A stretch of DNA of 64,000 nucleotides, taken from the NCBI RefSeq assembly GCF_026652115.1, contig NZ_JAPPSQ010000004.1:228588-292587 (forward strand), in the 5' to 3' direction. Below are positions 54,729 through 61,612 of the stretch, one piece after another (position 1 is the first letter of the stretch; each line of letters opens with the position of its first letter). The notes below the pieces were generated by a model. It was not told where the DNA came from and searched no databases. It was given only the letters and a program-made list of their open reading frames with translations. This DNA comes from Algoriphagus sp. PAP.12 (lineage in GTDB: Bacteria > Bacteroidota > Bacteroidia > Cytophagales > Cyclobacteriaceae). The translations under genes and the position numbers were made by a program.

Positions 54729-55298
54729 ATGCATAAATCTCTTTTAGCTGCTGTATTTCTATTCTTAATTTTCGATAATGTAAAAGCCCAAGATTCCAAA
54801 AAAGTACTCATCGCTTACTATTCTCAATCTGGAAGCACTCAACTGATGGCGGAATCCATTTATGAGGGAGCAAAATCTGTGGAAGGTGTGATTGCGACAA
54901 TTTTACCCATTGACAAGGTTCAGGCTTCACAGCTATTGGAGTCAGATGCGATTATTATTGGCTCCCCAGTGTACAATGCCAATATTGCCCCGGAAGTCCT
55001 GAAATTCATTAATTCATGGCCCTTTGAAGGGAAACCTATGAAAGATAAACTGGGCGCTGCATTTTCAACTGGAGGAGGAATTTCTATTGGAGAGGAGCTT
55101 ATTCTTCAAAATTTGATCCACGCTATGCTAATCCAAGGAATGATCATCGTAGGAGGTGATGAAACCGAATCAGCTTTTGGAGCCTCAGGAGTTACAGGCG
55201 AGGCTCCTTTTGACAAGAAAGTATTAGATGAAATCTTTCTAAAAAAAGGATATGGATTGGGAAAAAGAGTAGCTGAATTGAGTAAAAGCTTCAATTAA
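54729..55298 (+). CDS. Exported flavodoxin-like protein
   Basis: The 189-residue protein has a flavodoxin-fold domain (VLIAYYSQSGSTQLMAESIYEGAK, with the S/T-rich phosphate loop; GSPVYNANIAPEVLKF; GAAFSTGGGISIGEE) related to WrbA/NQO-type quinone reductases. Before it stands a clear signal peptide (SLLAAVFLFLIFDNVKAQ), so it should lie in the periplasm, an unusual place for a flavodoxin. It may be a periplasmic electron carrier or a quinone reductase. It stands alone, ahead of a convergent terminator. Confidence 0.8.
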   Translation: MHKSLLAAVFLFLIFDNVKAQDSKKVLIAYYSQSGSTQLMAESIYEGAKSVEGVIATILPIDKVQASQLLESDAIIIGSPVYNANIAPEVLKFINSWPFEGKPMKDKLGAAFSTGGGISIGEELILQNLIHAMLIQGMIIVGGDETESAFGASGVTGEAPFDKKVLDEIFLKKGYGLGKRVAELSKSFN

Positions 55299-55323
55299 GA
55301 ACCTTTTTTACAATGAAAAAGAC

Positions 55324-55357
55324 ACAAAAAAACCCCGCCTCAGACCAAAGCGGGGTT
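55324..55357 (-). terminator. Terminator of the secreted beta-rich protein gene
   Basis: AACCCCGC (55331-55338) and GCGGGGTT (55350-55357) form an eight-pair stem with an 11-base loop, followed on the minus strand by seven T. Confidence 0.88.
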
Positions 55358-55379
55358 AATTTTTATAATTGGTTTAGTC

Positions 55380-55943
55380 TCAAAGGGCAGTTACAAATCT
55401 GTCGAAACCTTCAGCAGTAGATACTTTAAAGCTAATGTTAGCTCCAGGCTCCTTGATGTTGTAGATTTTATGTAGTCCCTGAGGATTAGATACTTTTTCA
55501 GTGTGGATCATGTGATCTCCATCAAAAATGGAAACTGTGATTTCTTTAGCGTCCAAGTTGCTAACAAGCAATCTGTATTGGTTGTCACCTACTTTAGAAA
55601 CTCTAGAGTAAACAGTTGGAGTTTCAGCAACAAAGTTCTCGAAAGAAGCTGTTCTTAAAACACCTGATTGATCCAAAACTTCAACAGAATAAGTTCCTTT
55701 AGGAAGAGCAGTCAAATCGTATCTTTTAGCAAAAGCTTCTTCTTTCACGATTCTATCTCTCAAAACAAGTCTGTTGTCTTTGTCCATGATCTTAACGATC
55801 ATAGTTCCTTGTGGCGCTTCGTTTACTGCCACAGTCACTTTTGTAGGTTCTGACTGTCTAATTTCCACAGATCTATCAGATCCTTTTGCGAAAGCTCCAG
55901 TTGCCATCCCAGCAACAAAAAGCAAAGTCAATAATTTTTTCAT
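55380..55943 (-). CDS. Hypothetical secreted beta-rich protein
   Basis: The 187-residue protein starts with a signal peptide (MKKLLTLLFVAGMATGAFA). Two repeated Ig- or FlgD-like halves are suggested by VTVAVNEAPQGTMIVKIMDKDNRLVLRD and RLLVSNLDAKEITVSIFDGDHMIHTE, both followed by a G-x-Y/H-K-x-Y-type strand. I do not recognise a named family. It has a strong promoter, a 110-base leader with a hairpin, and a strong terminator, so it is likely highly expressed on its own. Confidence 0.75.
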   Translation of the reverse strand: MKKLLTLLFVAGMATGAFAKGSDRSVEIRQSEPTKVTVAVNEAPQGTMIVKIMDKDNRLVLRDRIVKEEAFAKRYDLTALPKGTYSVEVLDQSGVLRTASFENFVAETPTVYSRVSKVGDNQYRLLVSNLDAKEITVSIFDGDHMIHTEKVSNPQGLHKIYNIKEPGANISFKVSTAEGFDRFVTAL

Positions 55944-56028
55944 AATAATTGGTTTTAATAGGTTCTAGATTTTAAAGTGTAACCCATAATGGCTTTTCCA
56001 TTTCTGGGGATATTTTGGGTCACAGGGT

Positions 56029-56044
56029 CCATCGGGTCCGATGG
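56029..56044 (-). repeat. Hairpin in the leader of the secreted beta-rich protein
   Basis: CCATCGG, two bases, CCGATGG: a perfect seven-pair inverted repeat about 20-35 bases downstream of the promoter -7 box. It may stabilise the transcript or act in control of translation. No further evidence. Confidence 0.5.
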
Positions 56045-56065
56045 GTTTGTAATTGTATTACATTA

Positions 56066-56095
56066 CAAAGGTAGCTAACGGAAGTGAAATTGCAA
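56066..56095 (-). promoter_or_regulatory. Promoter of the secreted beta-rich protein gene
   Basis: On the minus strand, TTTG, 19 bases after the TTG, then TACCTTTG give an exact match to the Bacteroidota consensus. The resulting leader is about 115 bases long. Confidence 0.8.
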
Positions 56096-56178
56096 ATGTT
56101 TCAATAGAAATAAAGTTTTATTTGATTATCGTCAATTTTATACTACTATTATTGAAAATATAATAATTCACTTCCGCT

Positions 56179-56301
56179 ATCGATTGCGAAACTCGTTTTA
56201 TTAGGCCTTTAGCACTACCAACAGAATTAAATTTGGTTTTTATGTTATTTTCAGAATCATAAAATATGATGCAAGGTTTTCATCCCATTTTCGCAATCGA
56301 T
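56179..56301. repeat. Widely spaced 13-base inverted repeat
   Basis: ATCGATTGCGAAA (56179-56191) and TTTCGCAATCGAT (56289-56301) are exact inverses separated by 97 bases. No gene lies between them. The spacing is long for a hairpin; it could be two sites for one DNA-binding protein. Confidence 0.5.
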
Positions 56302-56376
56302 TGTATGGGTGAAAAAAAAATCAAATTTTTTTTATTTTTTTTCTTATTCCTCAAAAAATAACCCTCTAAAACAAAA

Positions 56377-56400
56377 AAAGGCGGCCATTTGGCCACCTTT
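56377..56400 (-). terminator. Terminator of the sigma/DUF4252 operon
   Basis: A ten-pair stem (AAAGG then CGGCC against GGCC then ACCTTT, with one wobble) has a four-base loop and is followed on the minus strand by seven T. It starts 18 bases after the stop of the last DUF4252 gene. Confidence 0.85.
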
Positions 56401-56418
56401 GGTTAAATTTTAACCCTA

Positions 56419-56898
56419 TTAATTCAAATCTTTCTCAATTGCCTTAGCAATCACCTTCTGATCGAAGGAGCCTTTTAGCTCTACTACCATCAAATCACCT
56501 TCATCCCCTCCAACTAGAACAACCAAGTCGGAAATATTCTTCCCTCCTTTTGAATAGATGACAATCTCTCCTTCATCTGCCATCTCCATTAATAATTCAT
56601 AGCGCTCCTTTTCCAATCCTTTTTTTAGAGCCTTGAATTCCGTCCTGTTTTGATCAACATGTTCAGGAAGCTTATAGAATTGTAGCTTTTCAATAGATTT
56701 CGCTACTGTAGCCATATCATTTTCATCGATATCAATTTTAAAGCCCTCAGCAAAATTCATAAAGTTGCCACCAAGCTCCATATTAAAGAAGTCCTCATGA
56801 CCTTTGTACTTTTCTTTCAATAGGGCCACCGATTTACTTTGCGCCTGGGCTGCGAAAACAAATCCCAACATGACGATTACTAGCAATAGCTTTTTCAT
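56419..56898 (-). CDS. DUF4252 family secreted protein (second copy)
   Basis: A 159-residue protein with a signal peptide (LLLVIVMLGFVFAAQAQ). The helical-plus-beta DUF4252 domain follows (ATVAKSIEKLQFYKL, EFKALKKGLEKERYELLMEM, VIYSKGGKNISDLVVLVGGDEGDLMVVELKG). The function is unknown. It is the last gene of the operon led by an ECF sigma factor, and a paralogue of the gene just before it. In Bacteroidota DUF4252 genes often sit with sigma factors. Confidence 0.85.
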   Translation of the reverse strand: MKKLLLVIVMLGFVFAAQAQSKSVALLKEKYKGHEDFFNMELGGNFMNFAEGFKIDIDENDMATVAKSIEKLQFYKLPEHVDQNRTEFKALKKGLEKERYELLMEMADEGEIVIYSKGGKNISDLVVLVGGDEGDLMVVELKGSFDQKVIAKAIEKDLN

Positions 56899-56929
56899 TT
56901 TCTTAAATAGTTATGGTTTAGTGTGTTTT

Positions 56930-57463
56930 TTATTTATTCCCGGAAGATCCTTTTTTATATTCTTTCATACCTGGCATATCTGTATGTTCAGCCAACATAT
57001 TTAGATCATCATAAGTGAAGTTCCCTAGCATTGACAAGAGCGAAAAGTCGTTGCCGTCTCCTGAAATCATCAATAGCTCTTTGACCAAGCCTCCTTCTTC
57101 TCTGACCAAGAATTTGAGCTTTGTAGTCTTATCCTGAACATCCATCAACTCCTCATATTTATTCTTAGTCAAAGTCCCATAGGCTTCATTGTAAAACTTC
57201 ATTCCATCAACTTCCTCTGAAGAAAGGATTCTAATGCCTTTGACTTTTTGTAAAAGCGCACCTAAATCTGCAGACTCTTGCTCTTCTGCATTGCTCTTGA
57301 GAAACCCTCCTGCCATCTGCATCATCTTCGATGAGATATAGACCCTGCTAAATCTATCATCATCCATATAGCCAGAGAAAAACTTCTGAATTGCATCATC
57401 TTGTGCCTGCGCCTTTATTATGAAGGCGAATAGCAACATCGGTATCAGTATTAGCTTTTTCAT
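56930..57463 (-). CDS. DUF4252 family secreted protein (first copy)
   Basis: The 177-residue protein has a signal peptide ending AQAQ. Its DUF4252 domain includes DRFSRVYISSKMMQMAGGF, VKGIRILSSEE and FLVREEGGLVKELLMISGDGNDFSLLSMLGNFTYDDLNML. It is similar in plan to the downstream copy but diverged. It comes five bases behind the membrane regulator gene. It may be the exported target or sensor of the sigma circuit. Confidence 0.85.
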   Translation of the reverse strand: MKKLILIPMLLFAFIIKAQAQDDAIQKFFSGYMDDDRFSRVYISSKMMQMAGGFLKSNAEEQESADLGALLQKVKGIRILSSEEVDGMKFYNEAYGTLTKNKYEELMDVQDKTTKLKFLVREEGGLVKELLMISGDGNDFSLLSMLGNFTYDDLNMLAEHTDMPGMKEYKKGSSGNK

Positions 57464-57468
57464 ATTTC

Positions 57469-57891
57469 TTATTTTTCTTTCTTTTCAAATAAATCCGTTG
57501 GAGTGCTTAAATATTTGAGATCACTCATCTTCTCAATCTCCTGCTGCCCTTTTGACCAATTTTCCTGAATCAGAGAAAGAGCAGCCACCACTTCTTTATA
57601 AGCCTGTTCCTGCTGATGTCTTTCATAAGCTCTCCATCCTACAAATGAACCAATCAAGATTGCCACAGAAGCTGCCCAATTGAGCCAGGCGACCTTTCTT
57701 ACTTTGATAGCCCTTTTTGGCATCTTGATATTTGTTTCCTCATATATATAGGAGTCCAAGATTCCAAAAAGCTGTTTTTCTGACTCAAAACCTTTAGCCT
57801 CCTGAAGCAAAAATTTTAATTCAGCTTCTTCCTCAAGACTTGTCTCTGATTCCCAGTATTTATCCAGAAGTTGTTTTATTCTTGAATTCAT
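57469..57891 (-). CDS. Membrane-bound anti-sigma-like regulator
   Basis: This 140-residue protein has an N-terminal cytosolic helix region (MNSRIKQLLDKYWESETSLEEEAELKFLLQEAKG, reminiscent of anti-sigma domains), one membrane helix (WLNWAASVAILIGSFVGW) and a periplasmic coiled segment. It overlaps the ECF sigma gene by four bases (ATGA). By position and shape it is the likely anti-sigma factor, but it lacks a HxxxCxxC zinc motif, so this rests on context. Confidence 0.75.
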   Translation of the reverse strand: MNSRIKQLLDKYWESETSLEEEAELKFLLQEAKGFESEKQLFGILDSYIYEETNIKMPKRAIKVRKVAWLNWAASVAILIGSFVGWRAYERHQQEQAYKEVVAALSLIQENWSKGQQEIEKMSDLKYLSTPTDLFEKKEK

Positions 57892-58376
57892 GATGTCGTT
57901 TGGTTGATAAATTGGTTGCGAATGGATTTCCTTGCTCGGTGCAAATTGACCTTCACTTGCTCCAAACTGATCTCCAAATAGTCAGCTATCTCTTCATAGC
58001 TCAATCCCTCCACTTCTCGAAGCTGAAAGATCTCCTGCTGCTTCAAAGGTAGATTCTCCATCAATTGCATAACTTGAGAAACCCGATCTGTAACTTCTTC
58101 CGAAACAGTCTCCTGAACTGGTATTTCTTCCAACCCATCCAGGGTCAATGTTCTTCCAGACTTTCTGAAATACATCATTGACTCATTCTTTAGACTTTTC
58201 ACAAGCCAGCCAACTAAATTCGGATGAGCCTGAAGTTCATTTTCTCTTTCAAAAGAACGCTCGAAGACATTTTGAAGCACATCCTCCGCTACATCGCGGT
58301 CTTTTACCCAAAGCAATACCATTCGGAACATTTTATTCCTTAGGGGCCAGATATGTCCTTCGAAAAATGACTTCAT
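57888..58376 (-). CDS. ECF-type RNA polymerase sigma factor
   Basis: The 162-residue protein has sigma region 2 (RDVAEDVLQNVFERSFEREN, NLVGWLVKSLKNESMMYFRK) and region 4 (LPLKQQEIFQLREVEGLSYEEIADYLEISLEQVKVNLHRARKSIRN). It is the size of group IV (ECF) sigmas. It heads the operon with the membrane regulator and two DUF4252 genes, probably switching on the operon itself in response to an envelope signal. Confidence 0.93.
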   Translation of the reverse strand: MKSFFEGHIWPLRNKMFRMVLLWVKDRDVAEDVLQNVFERSFERENELQAHPNLVGWLVKSLKNESMMYFRKSGRTLTLDGLEEIPVQETVSEEVTDRVSQVMQLMENLPLKQQEIFQLREVEGLSYEEIADYLEISLEQVKVNLHRARKSIRNQFINQTTS

Positions 58377-58383
58377 TCAGGTA

Positions 58384-58412
58384 GATGATGCATTGGAAAA
58401 TGAATTGTTACA
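58384..58412 (-). promoter_or_regulatory. Possible ECF-type promoter of the sigma operon
   Basis: On the minus strand, TGTAACA is followed after about 15 bases by CATCATC, close upstream of the sigma start codon. It resembles ECF promoters with a GTAAC -35 core. The match is loose. Confidence 0.3.
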
Positions 58413-58603
58413 CAATCTTGATTTTTTTTTCCATTTTTTTAAAAAATGCCACTTACAACCTGTCTGACAGATTATTATCAAGGTCATAAATTGAAAAGGA
58501 TATAAAATTCATTTGAAAAATAGTATGCATGCAGACTATTTCTTACTTTGCATCAAGTAATTTTGAAACAAATGAAGACAATCGAAGCAAAAATATTGAG
58601 CAT

Positions 58604-58630
58604 AAAAAAAGCCCTGAATTTCTTCAGGGC
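58604..58630 (-). terminator. Terminator of tRNA-Phe
   Basis: GCCCTGAA, a four-base loop and TTCAGGGC form a perfect eight-pair stem followed on the minus strand by seven T. It lies three bases beyond the tRNA 3' end. Confidence 0.9.
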
Positions 58631-58633
58631 TTG

Positions 58634-58706
58634 TGGTGATGAGTGGACTCGAACCACCGACTCACGGATTTTCAGTCCGATGCTCTACCAACTGAGCTAC
58701 ATCACC
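58634..58706 (-). tRNA. tRNA-Phe (GAA)
   Basis: The minus strand folds into a full cloverleaf: acceptor stem GGTGATG with CATCACC, D-arm GCTCAGTTGGTAGAGC, anticodon loop CTGAAAA with GAA, and T-loop GGTTCGAGTCC. CCA is not encoded. A terminator directly follows. Confidence 0.95.
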
Positions 58707-58722
58707 GTCTCGTAAAGTGATG

Positions 58723-58752
58723 CAAAGGTAGGTATTTGACCTTTCGAACCAA
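58723..58752 (-). promoter_or_regulatory. Promoter of tRNA-Phe
   Basis: On the minus strand, TTTG with the TTG 19 bases before TACCTTTG. The -7 box ends 16 bases before the tRNA, an exact consensus match. Confidence 0.8.
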
Positions 58753-58809
58753 ATCATTTGCAGAAAAAATTATTCATTAAATATCAATCAATACGCTAAT
58801 CTCATCACT

Positions 58810-60144
58810 ATGAGCTTTTTACCTCAAATAGTTTTTTTGATCATTTTTGGAGCAGCGGGCTACATCTTGGCCAAAAGGGTCAAATTCCTAAAAAGAAACA
58901 TTCTTTTGGGAAAAGCCGAAACCAGAAATGACCAATCTGAAAACCGGTGGAAAACCATGCTGCTAGTGGCCTTTGGACAAAAGAAGATGTTCAAAAAGTT
59001 TATCCCGGCAATTCTCCATCTCTTCATTTATGTAGGATTTGTCGTGATCAACCTCGAAGTCTTGGAGTTCATCCTTGATGGAATCCTGGGAACTCACCGA
59101 CTTTTCGCCCCTATTTTGGGTTCAGCCTATACAGTAGCCATGAACTTATTTGAGTTCCTAGCCGTGGCAGTATTGGCAGCATGTATCATTTTCTTAATTA
59201 GAAGAAACATCCTCAAAGTTGATCGATTCCAAAAACCTGAAATGAAAGGATGGCCTGCCTTGGACGGTAATTTGATCCTTGTGATTGAATCAGTCTTGAT
59301 GCTAGCAATCCTAAGCATGAATGCGACTGATCAAATCTTGGCAGCTCGAGGGCTAGAGCATTACACCCTTTTGGGGACATTGGCTTTCAGTGCTCCTTTG
59401 AAACCGATTTTCGAAGGGATGTCTGATAGCACCTTGATCCTTGTTGAAAGACTTGCCTGGTGGTTTCACATCATTGGGATCTTGGCTTTCGCTATCTATG
59501 TCACTTACTCCAAGCATTTGCACATTTTCTTGGCGTTTCCAAATACCTGGTATTCCAACTTGAAGCCAAAAGGTGAGATGGCCAATATGCCTGAGGTAAC
59601 CAATGAGGTGAATATGATGTTGGGTATTCCTACAGAAGCACCTGCTGATCCACCTGCTGAAATAGGAAGATTCGGAGCAAAAGACATCAATGATCTTTCC
59701 TGGGTCAATGTATTGAATGCCTATTCCTGTACTGAGTGCGGTAGATGTACAGCAGAATGCCCTGCCAATATTACTGGAAAAGAACTTTCTCCACGAAAAA
59801 TCATGATGAACGTGAGAGATAGAGCTGAAGAAGTAGGAAAAAGCTTAGATGAGGGAGGACAGGGATTAGAGGATGGCAAATCACTTTTGGGGGATTACAT
59901 CTCCAAAGAAGAAATCAACGCTTGTACCTCTTGCAACGCCTGTGTAGAAGCCTGTCCTGTCAATATCGATCCATTGTCTATCATCTTGCAAATGCGAAGA
60001 TATGTAGCCATGGAAGAATCTGGATCACCTGCACAGTGGAACTCCATGTTCCAAAATATGGAAACCAGCTTCTCCCCTTGGAAATTTAGCCCTCAGGATC
60101 GATTCAATTGGGCTGAATCCGTAAAAGACGAAGAAATGAAATAA
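58810..60144 (+). CDS. Membrane-bound (4Fe-4S) protein, HdrC/HdrD-like
   Basis: The 444-residue protein has about six membrane helices in its first 240 residues (nitrate-reductase-gamma/HdrE-like). A cytosolic part with two 4Fe-4S motifs follows: C307-TEC-GRC-TAEC and C372-TSC-NAC-VEAC. It should pass electrons between the quinone pool and a soluble partner. The next gene encodes a CCG-domain protein, so the two probably form a split HdrED/EtfD-like complex. The electron donor is unknown. Confidence 0.85.
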   Translation: MSFLPQIVFLIIFGAAGYILAKRVKFLKRNILLGKAETRNDQSENRWKTMLLVAFGQKKMFKKFIPAILHLFIYVGFVVINLEVLEFILDGILGTHRLFAPILGSAYTVAMNLFEFLAVAVLAACIIFLIRRNILKVDRFQKPEMKGWPALDGNLILVIESVLMLAILSMNATDQILAARGLEHYTLLGTLAFSAPLKPIFEGMSDSTLILVERLAWWFHIIGILAFAIYVTYSKHLHIFLAFPNTWYSNLKPKGEMANMPEVTNEVNMMLGIPTEAPADPPAEIGRFGAKDINDLSWVNVLNAYSCTECGRCTAECPANITGKELSPRKIMMNVRDRAEEVGKSLDEGGQGLEDGKSLLGDYISKEEINACTSCNACVEACPVNIDPLSIILQMRRYVAMEESGSPAQWNSMFQNMETSFSPWKFSPQDRFNWAESVKDEEMK

Positions 60145-60145
60145 T

Positions 60146-60166
60146 TTCAGATTTCAGATTTCAGAT
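60146..60166. repeat. Three tandem 7-base repeats
   Basis: TTCAGAT is repeated three times without a break, starting two bases after the stop of the preceding gene. A hairpin with seven-base arms (AAACCTG and CAGGTTT) follows at 60171-60195. Confidence 0.75.
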
Positions 60167-60220
60167 AAGGAAACCTGGCATCCATTTTCAGGTTTCATTT
60201 TTAAAGAAAAAAAATAAAAT

Positions 60221-61012
60221 ATGTCTACATATAAAGTCCCAACAATGGCCGAAATGGCCACCAAAGGAGAAAGCCCTGAAGTACTGTTTTGGGTAGGTTG
60301 TGCCGGTTCATTTGATGAAAGATACAAGGCCGTAACTCAGGCTTTTGTCAAAATCCTCAATAAAGTCGGTGTTTCTTTTGCTGTGCTAGGACCTGAGGAA
60401 ACTTGTACCGGAGATCCCGCTAGACGAGCTGGAAATGAATTCCTATTCCAGATGCAAGCGGTTGCAAATATTCAAGTCATGAATGCCTACGAGGTAAAGA
60501 AAGTAGTCACTGCTTGCCCTCATTGCTTCAACACCATCAAAAACGAATACCCAGCTTTAGGAGGCAATTATGAGGTAATCCACCACTCCCAGTTTCTTCA
60601 GCAATTAATCAACGAAGGAAAAGTCACACTAAAAGGCGGTGGAGAATTCAAAGGTAAAAAGATCACCTTCCATGATTCCTGTTACCTAGGACGTGCCAAT
60701 AATGTCTATGAAGCTCCTCGCGAAGTAATCAAAGCTTTGGATGTGGAATTGGTAGAAATGAAAAGATGTCGTACCAAAGGCCTTTGTTGTGGTGCTGGAG
60801 GAGCTCAGATGTTCAAAGAACCAGAGCCAGGCAAAAAAGACATCAACGTAGAAAGAACTGAAGACGCTTTGGCTACCGGAGCTTCTGCGATTGCAGTTGG
60901 ATGCCCTTTCTGTCTCACGATGATGACTGACGGGGTCAAAAACAAAGAGAAAGAAGCTGAAGTCAAAGTTTATGATTTGGCAGAAATGATTGCCAAAGAC
61001 ATGGGAATTTGA
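60221..61012 (+). CDS. (Fe-S)-binding protein with CCG domains, HdrB-like
   Basis: The 263-residue soluble protein has two CCG cysteine domains: VGCAGSFDER near the start with CTGDPARRAGN and ACPHCFNTIKNEYP; then DSCYLGRANN, the CCGAGGAQMF motif and GCPFCLTMM. These hold unusual iron-sulfur clusters and form the catalytic-type HdrB/HdrD subunit. It lies 76 bases behind the membrane (4Fe-4S) protein and probably forms one complex with it. The substrate is unknown; disulfides or ETF-linked electrons are possible. Confidence 0.87.
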   Translation: MSTYKVPTMAEMATKGESPEVLFWVGCAGSFDERYKAVTQAFVKILNKVGVSFAVLGPEETCTGDPARRAGNEFLFQMQAVANIQVMNAYEVKKVVTACPHCFNTIKNEYPALGGNYEVIHHSQFLQQLINEGKVTLKGGGEFKGKKITFHDSCYLGRANNVYEAPREVIKALDVELVEMKRCRTKGLCCGAGGAQMFKEPEPGKKDINVERTEDALATGASAIAVGCPFCLTMMTDGVKNKEKEAEVKVYDLAEMIAKDMGI

Positions 61013-61034
61013 TTTTCAAAAATGAATCAATTGG

Positions 61035-61067
61035 ACCCTTTTTGCCGTTAGGTAGAAAGGGTTTTTA
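61035..61067 (+). terminator. Terminator after the CCG protein gene
   Basis: ACCCTTT (61035-61041) and AAAGGGT (61056-61062) form a seven-pair stem followed by TTTTATTT. It lies 22 bases after the stop. Confidence 0.65.
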
Positions 61068-61087
61068 TTTGCCTAAAATTTACACAC

Positions 61088-61576
61088 ATGTATATTCCAT
61101 TTGAATCCATGCCTGAATCCAGCCGAGTTTGGCTGTATCAATCAGAAAGAAAATTTCGTCCTGAAGAACAAAGCTTCATAGCTGAAAAACTAAGTAAGTT
61201 TTGCGAAGGATGGAATGTGCATGGAAATCCACTTCCGACTTCTTTTGAAGTATTGGACGAACAAATTATCGTCTTGGCAGTTGATGAATCTAAAGCTGGC
61301 GCTTCCGGTTGTTCGATTGATAGCTCAGTGAGAACTTTGAGAGAAATTGAAAGTCAACTTCAAGTCGATTTGACCAACAGTGGAAAAGTTAGCTTTAAAT
61401 CTTCTGCTGGATCTATTGTAGTCACCCCAGCTTTGGGAATCAAATCAAAAGTGTTAGCAGGTGATATTCAGGAAGAAACACCTATCATCAATCCAATGAT
61501 TCAAATCAAAGCAGACCTTCCTAACATTTGGATTTCAGCCGGAAATAGTTGGTTAAACAAATTCTTTCCAAATTAA
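61088..61576 (+). CDS. Conserved Bacteroidota hypothetical protein (often misnamed ABC transporter ATPase)
   Basis: A 162-residue soluble protein with MYIPFESMPESSRVWLYQSERKF at its start and GWNVHGNPLPTSFEVLDEQIIVLAVDESKAGASGCSIDSSVRTL in the middle. I recognise this pattern from a conserved Bacteroidota family often labelled ABC transporter ATPase, although it has no Walker A or B motif. The function is unknown. It lies between the CCG protein and a PorE-like gene, 36 bases before the latter. Confidence 0.7.
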   Translation: MYIPFESMPESSRVWLYQSERKFRPEEQSFIAEKLSKFCEGWNVHGNPLPTSFEVLDEQIIVLAVDESKAGASGCSIDSSVRTLREIESQLQVDLTNSGKVSFKSSAGSIVVTPALGIKSKVLAGDIQEETPIINPMIQIKADLPNIWISAGNSWLNKFFPN

Positions 61577-61612
61577 TTAGTAATATTCAGGATAGATCAT
61601 CAAAGCAGCTCG

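Larger units (their letters stand above)
55944..56418. other. 475-base gene-free region between two secreted-protein genes
   Basis: It holds the leader and promoter of the secreted beta-rich protein gene, a perfect seven-pair inverted repeat at 56029-56044 and a 13-base inverted repeat with arms at 56179-56191 and 56289-56301. An extremely AT-rich run follows at about 56309-56360, and the terminator of the DUF4252 operon at 56377-56400. No credible small gene was seen. Confidence 0.7.
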
